Of a DNA stretch of 64,000 nucleotides, positions 38,881 through 50,750 are shown in pieces. Under the pieces are notes generated by a model. That model was given only the letters and a program-made list of their open reading frames with translations. It made no database searches and was not told the origin of the DNA. Source of the DNA: Glossina fuscipes (Eukaryota; Arthropoda; Insecta; Diptera; Glossinidae); the NCBI RefSeq assembly GCF_014805625.2, contig NW_023998417.1, forward strand, positions 7,929,110 to 7,993,109, given 5' to 3'. A program made the translations under genes and the position numbers. Positions within the stretch are counted from its first letter, which is position 1; every line of letters starts with the position of its first letter.

Positions 38881-39430
38881 TCAAACAGACGTGAAGAAAG
38901 GGAAAGAGATAGGCAGTGGCCGCAGGTAAGGTAAGTGTTACGCCTGTTACGCCTGTTACGCGACTGAACACTCCCTACAGCTACAACCAAGTATGCTTTA
39001 CCGCGCTGAGATTTGAGCCTGCGAACACAGATTTAGTGATCGCGATAATTATATACTCGGCTGCTCATGAACATCCATCGGGCCATTATCACCGAAGTTA
39101 TCCTCAAGGTAAAAAAGGTTGTCTGGATATTAAAGTTAGCCCTACAGTATGCACTGAACATTTGTGAACGTTGCTTGTTCTATTTCCGGCAGTTTGCTGA
39201 AGTTTTGTTGAAAACCCCTATTTCAGTGTCTTGAAGCAATGAAATCATTTGCAATATGTAAGCATCGTTATAACATAAAAAATACGTTATTTTACATCAT
39301 CGATCGCACCTATTAACACCAGTGTTGCCATTCTACAATGGGTACCGAGCGAGAGTCGCAATTGACGTAAATAAGACGAACATTACTGAATTAACTTTCT
39401 TCCAACGCAGAATTCTTCTTCATCAAGACA
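38881..39430. other. Less AT-rich stretch with a weak exon candidate
   Basis: Composition is higher in G and C. The 9-base unit GTTACGCCT repeats almost three times at 38937-38961. An acceptor-like CTCCCTACAG ends at 38980 and a donor-like AAG|GTAAAA follows 39108. The 128 bases between are open in one frame (YNQVCFTALRFEP at the start). No family is recognised, and I rate this below the candidate at 17531. Confidence 0.2.
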
Positions 39431-40415
39431 ACAGTTGTAGAGTGAAGAGTGTATATGAAAATCTTAATGTTTTTCAAAAATTCTTCTAGAATTGATTATT
39501 TTCTTAGAAATGTATTTCACACCCTCCTCTGTCTGTTAAGTGAAATGAAAATATTTTTCTTTTTTTTTTTTTTTTTTGATTATTTTAAGAATTCGTATTT
39601 TCTTAAATTTCTTTCTAAATTTAATACAATTGGTTACATCATCTGATAGCGAAGTTAATCTTGAATAGAAGTTCACGCTTTCCTCCTAAAATGTTATCGC
39701 TTTGTTTGAATACATTTTGTATTTTCCTATTTTTTTGTGCTATTGTCTGTGTCGGTTTTTATTCTTTCACTTCATTTAGATTTCAGTCCGATTGTATGTG
39801 ATATGAACCAAATTGTCCTTGCTTTTTCTATCTCTTAAACTTCTTCTGTCATCTGCTTAAGTATTATTAGAAACAACAGTTGAAATATTTGGTTATTGAT
39901 GTTGCTATTGTTGTTGTTGTTGCTGTTGTTGTTATTATTGCCGTTTCGTTCATTTGACTTTTTGTAAAATCTTCCCATAAACAGCATAGCACACGCACTA
40001 TTAGAAAATCCCTTAATTTTTGAAAACATCATCCCCTCATCTTTGAATCTTAGATCGCCTGCACTCAACGTAATTTCTCTCGTTGGTAATAAATCAACCA
40101 AAGTCGACATTAAATCTTTCCATTTCTTTTTACATAAGTATGTAAGTATTTCTCATTTTTAGTTATCTATAGATATGCGTGCTGTATACCAGTGTGCGTA
40201 ACTGTTCACATTTTAATGCTTAAAGTATTTCCTCCTATATCTCTTGACTAGTTTTTCATGATAAATATCTCTAGCGATGCTTGCTGGCTCGCTTGCTTGC
40301 TTGCTTGCATTTAACAACCATGTATAGAGGAGAATTACTTTCGTTTGGTATAATAAATCCATTAAAATAAAATATAAGAAAATTCATATACACAAATATT
40401 CCATTACTATACTCG

Positions 40416-40451
<36 letters not shown>

Positions 40452-40610
40452 ATACACGCGCGCGCAAACACCTCTAGCTTGCGTCGCATTACACACTATT
40501 TTACCTAGTATCTTACATTTGATCAATGTCCATTACTAATCACTAAAAAACAGGTTGATCAGAGAAAGACCTTAGTATCTTGTTTGTTATAAATTCTATT
40601 TAAAAAAAAA
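39431..40610. other. Simple-sequence-rich non-coding block
   Basis: It contains a T run near 39560-39577, a TTG/CTG array near 39905-39940, a GCTT array at about 40291-40308, the CA repeat, and an A run near 40602-40618. No gene is seen. Confidence 0.6.
40417..40446. repeat. (CA)n microsatellite
   Basis: About 15 CA units, followed by ACGCGCGCGC near 40456-40465. Confidence 0.95.
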
Positions 40611-40624
40611 AAAAAAAATCCGTA

Positions 40625-40765
40625 CACCTTTGACAGACTCTTGAATACCCTTCATCTCTAAAGCAGGATATATATCATATTGATTGAACATTTTGTTAAC
40701 GCTGCGCTAGTCCTTGTACTTTGCAAATTGCAATTCTGGCCGACGGCGGACGGACGGACAGTTGT
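40625..40765 (+). repeat. Weak relative of the GGACAGAC dispersed repeat
   Basis: GAATACCCTTCA near its start and CGGACGGACGGACAG near 40745-40762 follow the layout of the better copies at 42010, 52860 and 54175. The middle does not align clearly by eye. Confidence 0.35.
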
Positions 40766-42009
40766 GTACATATTAAATATAGGAAAACTTTATTATTGCA
40801 CGCATAGTTAAAAATTAGGAAAACTTTAAACCTATTGCTGGACCTTACAATCGAACTGAGTAAACATAGGAGGACTCTCCCGACGTTCTTGGTAGCTGGT
40901 AGAAAAATTAAATCAATTCATTAGAATTCAATTTCACTGCTTGCTAATCATTTTGTCATCTTCTCATATTAATAGTCATTTGAAATATAATAATAATTAA
41001 GAATGCAAATGACTTTTAATATTCGTTGCTATATGAAAATATTTGAAATATGAATAAATTATAAAAAATATATTAATTAATTATAGGAAAACACAGATAA
41101 ATAAAAAGAAAATCATTATAAATAAAATACTTATGAATATAACTCATATTATTAATTTTTTTTATACAATTTTGAAGGTAGTATTGCGCGAGATGATTTG
41201 AAAAAAAAAAAAAAAAAATTCAACACAATTTCAAATTCTATGATGCTATGGTATTTGTTGGCGGCAGTCCGTTATATTAATGAGAAAAATATAATTAAAC
41301 AATCAATTATACCTTTACTTAAAAAAAAAAAAAAAAAAAAAAAATCATCTATTGAAAGTTGGTTGCAATTTTGACATAACGTAGCCGGATTTTCTAAAGG
41401 CGTAATACAAATAAATTTCCGAAAATAAAATGCTTAATAACAGAATTTAAATATAAATAAAAAGACAAAAGTACTAAATTGATGAGTTTGTCGACTTGTA
41501 AGTAAAAAAGTAATAAAATATATACGCAAATGCACTATTGGTTTTAATAAAAGGCATTTTTCATCTGTTTACTACTAAACTGAAGCCATCTTAATTTTGA
41601 TGTAGAAAATACGTTCGGAATACGCTCGCGATAATCTAGTGTGATCAATAAGGCTTAATCCTCATTATTATTCTCGTTGCGGTCAAAAAATTGATTAGCT
41701 ATCATGATATTATAATGACTATTAATTAATTAAAGGCATTTTTATTCATTAACAAAAATATCGCATGTAGGAGAAGTTGCGGCACTAGTATAAAGAAACA
41801 TCAATCAACAGCAAGGACGTAGATCCCCCGACTGAGTTAAGCAACATTTAAAATTAAAAACTTAGACTAAAGATTAAATAAAATGTAGAGAATTTTAAAA
41901 AGTAAAAAAATTTATATATATGTATATATAAATAAATAAAAGAAAACTAAATTAGAAAATTGTTTTGGGCAACCATCCACCATTCAATATCCTACATCAG
42001 TCTATATTT
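40766..42009. other. AT-rich stretch with A runs
   Basis: A runs of about 17-24 bases lie near 41201-41218 and 41321-41344, and a TATATA patch at 41910-41930. No gene was recognised. Confidence 0.45.
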
Positions 42010-42345
42010 ATAGGAAAGTGGTTGGGTCCGATTCAAAGTGTTTTCAACAGCATTCGTCTTCTTGGAACACGGATACGTTAGTGTATTAAATTTCATCAAA
42101 ATATCTGAAAAATTGCGACCTCTAGGTTGAACAAAAGAAAACAAGACGGACAGAGAAGCTTAAATCGATGCGAAAAGTGATTCTGGATCTGGGTGTAGCG
42201 TAAATCGGCACAAACTTAAATACCTTTACTACAGGATAGAGTATATGCTGCATTAAAAGGTCAATATTCTTTAAAAAAGGACAGCATGCTAAGAAATGGT
42301 TTCAGTTATGCAATGAATTAATAATACCCTGCAGCAACATTATTT
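42010..42345 (+). repeat. Dispersed repeat family, copy 1
   Basis: The order of shared blocks is TTTTCAACAGCATTCGTCTT (about 42040-42060), a TTCATCAAAATATCT block, GACGGACAGAGA, GCTTAAATC, GATTCTGGATC and GGCACAAACTTAAATACC, ending near ATACCCTGCAGC (about 42327-42338). The first blocks recur in reverse in the copy at 54175-54540 and the later ones in the copy at 52860-53110. The layout resembles a widespread fly repeat with stacked GGACAGAC units followed by CTAGATCGACTC. It has no coding capacity. Confidence 0.7.
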
Positions 42346-43360
42346 AGTATATTGGGGGATCCTAGACGCCATGTTGAAAAATTATAAGCTTTACCTTATA
42401 AGATACCTATAGGATACTTTCAACAGTGAATTTTGACTCGTAAAAATAAAATCTGTGCAGATTACATATTGGGTACGTTGACCATGACAGGAAAAAAGCC
42501 TCATCAAATACGTCCTTGAAAACGAAGCAAGAAAATTTGCTCATGTAAGCAAGGAACGACTCCATATTTGCCTGAACTTGCTTGCTTGTACGTAGAATAA
42601 ACACTGACAAAGGGTCCCTCGATATTATTAAAAAGAATTCCTTTAGCCAACAATTTCTATAAGCCACTGATAGAAGATGCAATAGGTTTTAAACGTTTTT
42701 ACGTCGACGCTACTGGACTTTCAATCCTTTTGTAATTTTTTCACATTCTCTCTGAAAAAATTTAATTAGCTGTGGCATACGAAATAGTTATGCGTAAATT
42801 CTCTAGGATTGTCATTTGCGGGTCAAGGAACATTCCGGCTGGAGTAGCTTGGTGATTAGCTAATATTGCCAATGATAATAAACTTCATAGTCGTTTTCAA
42901 AGTTCAAACTTGAGCGAACGCGCAAATATTTGCTGCTTTCATAATTCTTTCCGAATTGATAAGAAGAAGTTACCCATAGTCACACATAGGGTAGAAAGAA
43001 AATAACTGAAATAAAATTTTTTATGACTACACTCTTACATTGCTAGATAGCACGGGTTGGCATCATTTAATTAGCTGATTAATCTAAAGTTTGTAAAAAT
43101 TCTTACATAATACGACAACTACCCCGTAATATTTGAATACCAAGAGATATCAAGTTTTTCTCCGCAAGGGTTAGATGGTTTTTGAAAGCGTGTAAGATGA
43201 CAGTAAAAGATCACAAAAGAAAACAAATATATTATGGGTAAACTTATTATATAGAATAATTAATAATAAAATTGATTCTCCGTTTTATTGCATATTGAAA
43301 AAAGAAAAAGATAAAGAGAATACAAGAAATTACTTTTCTGTCAAATTGTTATATGGTGTC
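42346..43360. other. Unassigned stretch
   Basis: The minus frame at 42407-42682 (91 codons) has no motif I recognise. Nothing else stands out. Confidence 0.35.
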
Positions 43361-43363
43361 ACA

Positions 43364-43392
43364 CTCTCTCTCTCTCTCTCTCTCTCTCTCTT
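43364..43392. repeat. (CT)n microsatellite
   Basis: About 14 uninterrupted CT units. Confidence 0.95.
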
Positions 43393-43854
43393 CAATTCAC
43401 ACATACTTGTGGTTCCACCAATTGAATATTTATGTAATTTTCAAATAAATAAAATCGTAAAACTTTTAAACTTGACATAGATGAACCCCTTTACTTTTTT
43501 ATAAAGATTCTCTCGCTAGCATAAGCCAACAGAAATAAAAACAAATTGAGAAAAACACAAACCCACATAAACCGGATGCCGCTGGTATACACATGTATTA
43601 CATTACTATACGCATAAACATCCCTTTCCGTTTAAATTGTTAATTTTTTAAACCCCATCTTAACACATATTTACATCAGCACTAAACACCATTTTTTTTT
43701 TAAATATTTTTCATTCATTTGCTTTTATTGTTATTGCGTCGCTTTCTTACAAATATTTTGCTATGCGGTGACTGAGAAGATGGAAGTAAAAATAACTCAT
43801 TTAATAGGGTTACGTATTATATGCGTTAAGAAGTGAATTTGATTAATGCAAAGC

Positions 43855-43898
43855 TGTCACTGATATGTCACATGCATGTCACAGGGTGACATTTGACA
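43855..43898. promoter_or_regulatory. Cluster of five TGACA/TGTCA words
   Basis: TGTCA at 43855, 43866 and 43877 (each 11 bases apart) and TGACA at 43887 and 43894. TGACA is the core recognised by TALE homeodomain proteins such as Homothorax/Meis. The 11-base spacing is close to one helical turn, so three sites would lie on the same face. Function is inference. Confidence 0.3.
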
Positions 43899-44300
43899 TT
43901 TTACCAGTAGCGCGTATAGTACGATACTCTTCTTAACGCAATACGGTTCGCTGAATGCGAATTTAAACGCCCGCTTTGCCAAGCCAGACATTTTGCTTGA
44001 ATTTCATTTTTTTTTTTTCCTTTTCTTTCCTTTCCTTTCCTTCTCTTTTCTTATTTTGCCATGAAAGAATCCTTTGCATGTTTTTTTTTTTTCGTTTCGC
44101 TTTTTTTTTTTCTTTTTTTAATATAGAAAATTTACATTAAAATAATAACAAACATAATGTATTCACACACTCATCCTATTATTTACGAGGTAGAATTGGT
44201 GTTTCTCAAACAAAAATTCAAATCAACAAAATGCTCGACTAAACTGTACATGAAATATAAAGTAATTTAAGAATGTAAAGAGATGTCCGAAATAGGTTCT

Positions 44301-45980
44301 ATATGTTAAGAAGAGGTAAGGAGTCTGAGTAAGAATATTGCTCTATAAATTTTTAAAGAAACTTCTTTGGGAGTGTTCTTCTAAATGGGTGTTCCTTTTC
44401 CAAAATTCGAGACTTTATTGTAAAGCACTAATCATGCACTAACTATTTAAACTATTATCTAACAAGTTTAGATGGAGCTTCTGCCACTTTTTAGGAAAAA
44501 ATTTTGTTTATTTTCTGCTTATTTGTTCAGCTGTCAGCAGTTACTTACCATTATGACTTGTAATAAGGATATAAGTATAAGGTTGGAGTTGACTTAGCCT
44601 ACATCAGTAAACTTGGGCCTACAGTGGCAAGGAAGATGTAACGAGAAGAGTAATAACGACAGTAAAGCTTGACAATTATCAATAACGCTATGGGTTAACT
44701 TTCTAAAACAAACTAAGAGAAAGGTCTACAGAGAACTCGTATAGAAAATATAATATGTACAAAAACTAAGCCCAATCTAATCTCTTTATTATTTCAAATC
44801 TATTTCACTGCCTTTAAAGTAATCTTCAAACTGAAATAATATTCTGCTCATAACGCCAAAAGTCATGATAATCGAAGAAAACTATTAACATAACCTTGAG
44901 TTTTGTGAGATTTTGGTATGGGTTTTCGGGTGCGCTGATGGATTCTTTCCGTGTCTTATGCGTAGATCCAAATATCATCTCTTGTAATAGTGCGTGAAAA
45001 TCGTGAAAAATATGTTTTGCTTCTTAAAAAATCAAGCACAGGTGTAACACTAATGAGATTAATGATTTGAAATTTTGTCACTTATGTCTGTCACAGTGCT
45101 ACCTAAACTAGAAGAAAAAAAAAACATTTCTGATATTTAATATTGCCGAGCAATTTCACTTGAATATTGGTCCCTGCATTAACTATGAACATCTAGTCTG
45201 TTAAGGCTGCTCACAAAACCGTCCATATTCGGCTAAGAATGCAATTTTGGAACAAAGAATAAATCTTCTGTTGAAACCCATATTAATCGGGAAAAGGAAT
45301 GCCAGATTTTTAAATAACACATATTATGAAAATTGGGGGAAGAAGTTTTGAAATTTTGGGAAAAGTTGGAATTCCCTTTTTTTACACTTGTAGAAATATT
45401 AAAAGAACCAATTATTGGCGAAAAAAAAAAAAAATTTTGAGATTTTTTATAGATTCAAGTTTGTTTATCAATATTTTGCTGTCATTTTTATATCCATATA
45501 TATATATATATAACATATATAACATATATAACATACAACATATATTTTTCTTTCCCACTTAACTTGGACTCGATAGAATGATTCCGCAATAGGGTTCTAT
45601 TGGGTGAGTTAAAACAATATATACGCCTCATATATCCTTTGAATAAGACGAACATTTTTAAATTCCTTTTCGTTTAGTCCTCAAACGTAAACTAACACAA
45701 AGGACTCAACTTTACTATTCAACTATTACGTGGCTATTGGTTTGTCTTCATTTTGAAAATAAATTGAATATAAATCAACGTGTAAACACGCTTGTAGACG
45801 ACTTATAAAAATGGCCATAGGGGATTGGCTTTTAAAAGCATGAAAGGCATGAAAGTTTTTCAATAAAAAGCAGTTATAAAAAAATTATTTCATATTTTTC
45901 ATTAGAAGGGTAACAAAAAACTCATTCCAACTCTGGTATCGAACTTCTACTTATTATTATTGAGTGAGTACCATAATATA
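44301..45980. other. Unassigned AT-rich stretch with a small tandem array
   Basis: A 10-base unit ACATATATAA repeats about three times at 45510-45541, next to a TA run. No gene was recognised. Confidence 0.4.
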
Positions 45981-46950
45981 TGTGTATTTCCATTCATGAT
46001 TGCATGTAAAAAGCTTAATTGAAGACCTGCCTTTATTTTGGAGTAAAGCAAAAAGTGTTTATACACTAGGTTTCTTGTATTCTTTGCCTTGCACTTCATA
46101 TACACAAAGAAGACTTATAAAAGCGTGCATGAGTGCGTGTGTTAGTGTGTGTTTGGTATTTTTAATATAACAAAAATATTTGTTTTATTGTGCGCTGCGC
46201 AGCTATTGCTGTTGCTACAGAAATTGTTTCCTTTTTTTTCAAAATTTTCTTGTGTCGTTGTTGACAATTTGACAATGACGACATTTGGGCATAAAATATT
46301 CAACCTATTTGACTGCGAATTAAAGTTATACCTATACCTACGTATGCTTGCTTGTATCTACATATATATGTAGACACGTATATATATATATATATATATA
46401 TTTATGTAAACATTTTTTTCTTCATTTTACAAATCGGGGTATCTTTCTTTCCTATGCTAACAGTCAGCCACCATTCATGGTTTCAATTATTACTTAGCTT
46501 TGTGTTGTTGTTTCTACCTCACTCACTTCCTCATTTACTCTCTTTAGTAACTACGATGTTGTTGATATGATGTGGGAAATGTCACTTTCTGACAGTTACT
46601 AGCTTCTGCAATAGCACTTCACAAGTGTATCTTTATAAATATTTAATTTATTTGCCTTGTAGATGAATTTTTTCATTTTTTTTTTTCTGCTTTTTTTTTT
46701 TTTTTGTTTTGTTTGTTTTCTTCATCCGTTTGCTTTTCATTTGTTTGTATGTGTTCTCATATTTAGGGAAATCGCGTTGGCTAACAATTAAAACCTTATA
46801 AATTATATAAATACAGACACAATCTTGTTTTTTTTTTTTTTTTTTTTTTGTGAATATTTCCTTTAACTTATTCTAGTTTTCTTTTTCCCGCGTCTTTATT
46901 ATTAGAATACTTTTTCGTAAGCATATTGAATCATTTGTTTATTGTATGAA
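45981..46950. other. Simple-sequence-rich non-coding block
   Basis: A TA run at about 46379-46401, T runs near 46678-46705 and 46828-46849, two TGACA words at 46262-46274 and the palindrome GCTGCGCAGC at 46194-46203. Frames are low complexity. Confidence 0.6.
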
Positions 46951-48794
46951 AAATAAATGTTTTTTATTTGCTGGCGCCAAAGTTTTGAAAAATTATTTCC
47001 TGAGTTTTTATTATTGAACAAAATCTTAACAAATATGAACAATTTGTTTGGGTTGGCAGGCTGTCATAAGTTGGCACCGACAATAGCCTTAGTTTCGCAT
47101 AAACAGACCGAAAGCACCGAACCACATGTCCCCTTAAATTGATTGTAAAATTTAGCGACTGGAAAAAAAATTATATGAAATACAGAACAAATGTACAGTC
47201 GCAATGGCTTCACCGCATAACCTTCTCTTTGAGAAGCTCTTTGCGTAGCACTTGTTTTTTTCTTTGAGAAGAGGATTATAAAAAGGCTTTGAAGACGGAT
47301 TACAAACCACAAAACAAACATTTGTCGATCTGTTGTAAGCAGAATTTTGCCCCGAAAGTTTTGCTCAGAATTCCAAATTTCCCTTTAAATATTTTTCTTA
47401 TCCCTTTTAAAAATAACCTTTGATGACGCTCGGAACTTGCTAGCTTTGACATAGGTAATTGGTAATAAGACAATATATAATATTTCCCGAGGACCTTTGA
47501 AAAAGGTAGTTCAAAGTCGCTCTGCATGGATTAACTAATATTTAATACACGCATTGGACAAAAGTAGACCTCAAATTTGATACTTTATTTACACAGACGT
47601 ATGCCGCAAATGCTCCTATTTTTAGTCAGCTGGGTAATGCTTAGTGTGTTTCTAAACACTAAATTTTTTAATACTAAGTTCAAAATTTGTCGTAATCTAG
47701 GTCTCGCACCTTTCATCTCACAGCTAAAGAAAAGCAACCTCAGCTCTCACTATTTTATTGTTAATCTAAAACAGTTTATGTTGTTCCGAATTGTTCCGAA
47801 TACTGCATAAATCTATTCCAAAATACGAAAAGCCTATTTAAAGCGACATTCCAAATTCGTTGTATGGCAATATAGTTTTCTTACTGATTTTCTTAAATTT
47901 TTTCATAAAAACTGTGAAAAATGTTCTTTTAAACTTCTTTGTTTTGCTTTTTCCATTGAAAAATGAATTAATTACAAGGAAAAGTATTTCAGCACATTGA
48001 AACAAATTTATCGACATTAAAAAGCAAAATGGCATATTACATGTAACGCCTACGCAGAGAACGAATAATAAAAGAACATTTATCAAGTTGTCTGTCCGCC
48101 AATAACTATTAATTATGTAAATTTACCATCTGTCTCGAAACTTCAGCTTCGCAGCTAACAATTGAGGACTTCCAGATAGTCGGAATCACGCTTTCCTTGG
48201 ATATACCACTATCCAACCTATCCCTACCAAAGAGATCGGAGAGATAGAAGCCAATGACTGGTAATACTTGCACCATTCTTTTAATAAAGCCAATACAAAC
48301 AAAATTACAGTCAAGCAGAACGATCCGTTAAATACACTGCCTAATATAATACTTTGTCGCCAAGCATCAAACGTTCGATCTTATTACCATATAATGCTCC
48401 AAACTTCATCAGAAGGGACTTGAAAAGTCAATCTACGTGACCCAAACTTGCTACAGTAAATTTCTATGTCATTAAGAAACAATTTTCATCACAAACTATT
48501 ACAACCAAAATACTTTTTTTAATTAATATTTATAATAATTTAAAAATAAAAAAAAAAAATAAATTTCGAAACTCTATAATAATGGGTGGAATTTTGATGT
48601 CTTTGTATTGCTGTCTCTGCAGCTTATGAATAGTTGAAAAACACCAAGATTTAGGAAGCATTCTCAGCTTAAGTTGTGCGGAAGGAGCTATATTTGACGA
48701 CCTTCGTCCCGTTTTTAATGTCAGACTTGATGCCAAAGGTGAAGCGGATGTTGTCGTTTTTACGGTCGGGAGAGTGTTTATTAAACACAAACAC
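46951..48794. other. Unassigned stretch
   Basis: Several frames of 60-88 codons on both strands lack motifs. The 10-base word TTGTTCCGAA is tandemly duplicated at 47781-47800. Nothing else was recognised. Confidence 0.35.
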
Positions 48795-48860
48795 AAGCAG
48801 ACGGACAGACAGGCATAACTAGATCGAAAATATATCCTTTATTGTATCTTCACCGGCTTT
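48795..48860 (+). repeat. Partial relative of the GGACAGAC dispersed repeat
   Basis: AGACGGACAGACAGGC is followed by ATAACTAGATCGAAAATATA and CCTTTATT. This is the order of the well-known fly motif in which GGACAGAC units lead into CTAGATCGACTC and an ATATATACTTTAT stretch. Confidence 0.55.
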
Positions 48861-49079
48861 TTTTTGGAGGTTGCAAATATTGTAGCAAGAAGAATGCACC
48901 ATCAGCCTTCGATGGTGGGCATAAAGGCCAATGTACCCCATTTTTAATGCCTTACCAGCAAATAAATTAATGAATAATTAAAAATTTTAAAAACGGTCCT
49001 AAAAATCAAATCTAGTTTATTTTGATAGGCGACCGTATATGTAAACATGTCAATCAAAACATTTTATATCTTTAACGGT
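48861..49079. other. Short unassigned stretch
   Basis: No feature recognised. It may contain the decayed remainder of the preceding repeat. Confidence 0.35.
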
Positions 49080-49436
49080 GTGAGAGAGAGTGTGTAAACA
49101 ATCAAAAAAAAGTCTCAAAATACAAATACATGACAAGTAAGACATTCGCGTCGAGAAATATTGCCAACAAATATGTATACATATATATATACAACATATA
49201 ATATATAAAACATTATAATATCTTTACTATTTTGCAGCAACAACAACAACAATAATAATAATAAATCAACACCTTAAGGCACATGACACAATATAATTTG
49301 AATTTGACAACAACAACGCCTTCACTAACAAATAAGTGTTTATTGTTTTGCCATACGACACATGCACTAAGTAATATAGTTCAGAATGAAATATGCTCTG
49401 CATGCACAGAAACACACACAGACACACACACACACA

Positions 49437-49470
<34 letters not shown>

Positions 49471-49849
49471 TACACACAATATTTGTTAATAAATCAAAAT
49501 GGCTAATAAAGCTGTTACCGGAGATGAGGTACATATTTGTAAGTAAGTGATGTTTCTTTTCAAACCGTACAGTTTGTGTATTTAAATGACACTCAATTTG
49601 ACAGATGGCACGCTTGCGTACTATTCATTAAATATGAAAATAATTTTTCTTCTCCTTTTTTTTTTTTTTATTTTCTTTTATTTTATGTTCGATTCAATAT
49701 GAAAAACGAAGTCTGATGATTGTATTATGACTTTGCAATTTCTCTTGTGACTTGGCGCGTCTTTTTTTTATATCTGTCAAGGCACAAACTGTCAAGAGAT
49801 AAGTGCACACGTTCCCCCAATCTCTCTATCTATTCATTATTTACCTTAC
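49080..49849. other. Simple-sequence-rich non-coding block
   Basis: It holds a CAA/ATA array at 49239-49263, a CA repeat, a T run near 49657-49669 and TGACA/TGTCA words near 49600 and 49780-49795. Confidence 0.6.
49412..49478. repeat. Interrupted (CA)n microsatellite
   Basis: CA units with GACA interruptions, about 65 bases in all. It gives a cysteine/valine run in the minus frame and Thr/His in the plus frame. Confidence 0.93.
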
Positions 49850-50212
49850 CCTCTAGCTGGTGCTTTCAAAGTGGATAGTTTCGCATAGGTGGCCACATAA
49901 ACAAGCTGTGTTACGGCAAAAGAAAGTAGACTTGCAATCGCAGTAGTAAAAAGGATAGTCTAACAAGTAAAAAAAAAAGGGATATCCTGTTAAATCCTTA
50001 AAATTGGTGAGTAGGTCAATATTAGGCCAGAGATTTATTGAATAGTTGACAATGAAGATCAACATATAGGCAGTGACAATGGCACTGGAAGTTTTCGAAA
50101 ACCTTAGGTTACCTTTTACTTGTTTATTGCTACGAAGAGTTGACTGGTCATCGAGTTTAATATCAAAGCCATGTTTGAAAATTTCACCGTTTCTCAAAAT
50201 GGCGGACAAATC
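49850..50212 (-). CDS. Possible exon(s) of a membrane protein, unknown product
   Basis: On the minus strand an acceptor-like ACTTCTAG precedes 50212 and a donor-like GGGTAAGG follows 49850. The frame runs ILRNGEIFKHGFDIKLDD, then a hydrophobic stretch AIVTAYMLIFIVNYSINLW, then NIDLLTNF. At a run of ten T (minus strand) the plausible frame changes. After it the +1 frame reads ILFTTAIASLLSFAVTQLVY followed by VATYAKLSTLKAPAR, which looks like a second membrane segment. The T run followed by ACTTGTTAG is also a good 3' splice site, and GTAAAAG/GTAACC upstream could be the donor. So the region is either two short exons or one broken exon. No family was identified. A decayed chemoreceptor-like gene is only a guess. 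Confidence 0.25.
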
Positions 50213-50750
50213 CTAGAAGTTTAATCGGGCAACATGTATAGCATGTGAATGGTTTTACTGTTACTGGAAAGACGCGCTTCACAGGTGCTTAACAAAAAAG
50301 GAAAACGGAATCCTAAGCTGGCATTACTGTGTATTTAAAACTTCATTGTGCACGTAACAGGCTGTGAAAATGGGTTCAAAAAAAAAAAAGAGAGAACCAT
50401 TCAATATACCTAAGTGAAGATAAGAACAAAAAATCTGCTTCTAATTCAGTCACGGACCTTGAACCTATTATCTGTCCGTTTTATAGTTTCATTCAATGAT
50501 ATTTTTTTTGCTTAACCACGCTTTGAAGCTGCTTTATCGACAATGATGGAAAGGAAAAAAATACCAAGAACTCAACAACTTAAGAACTTAAAGCGATGGT
50601 AACTTTTTCCCTCGCGGAACACAGTCCACCATCTTTTTAAAAAAAATGGCAATAATGACTTAATAAACTCTTGGGAATTTTCCAAATATTGCTTTGCATT
50701 GTTTTGCATCTGTTGAATTGATTGTTTTTTGCTTTCATCTTCTTTTATTC
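50213..50750. other. Unassigned stretch
   Basis: This lies upstream (minus sense) of the candidate exon. I found no further exon here. An A run near 50379-50390 is the only simple repeat. Confidence 0.35.

Larger units (their letters stand above)
43361..44300. other. Simple-sequence-rich non-coding block
   Basis: It holds a CT repeat, a TTTCC tandem near 44020-44045, T runs near 44080-44110 and the TGACA/TGTCA cluster at 43855-43898. No gene is seen. Confidence 0.6.

Noticed and set aside
47275..47290. TATAAAAA-like box as promoter
   Set aside because: No initiator at suitable distance, and such AT words are expected by chance here.
49412..49478. Regular short repeats as a CRISPR-like array
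   Set aside because: It is a plain CA microsatellite with GACA interruptions. There are no spacers.
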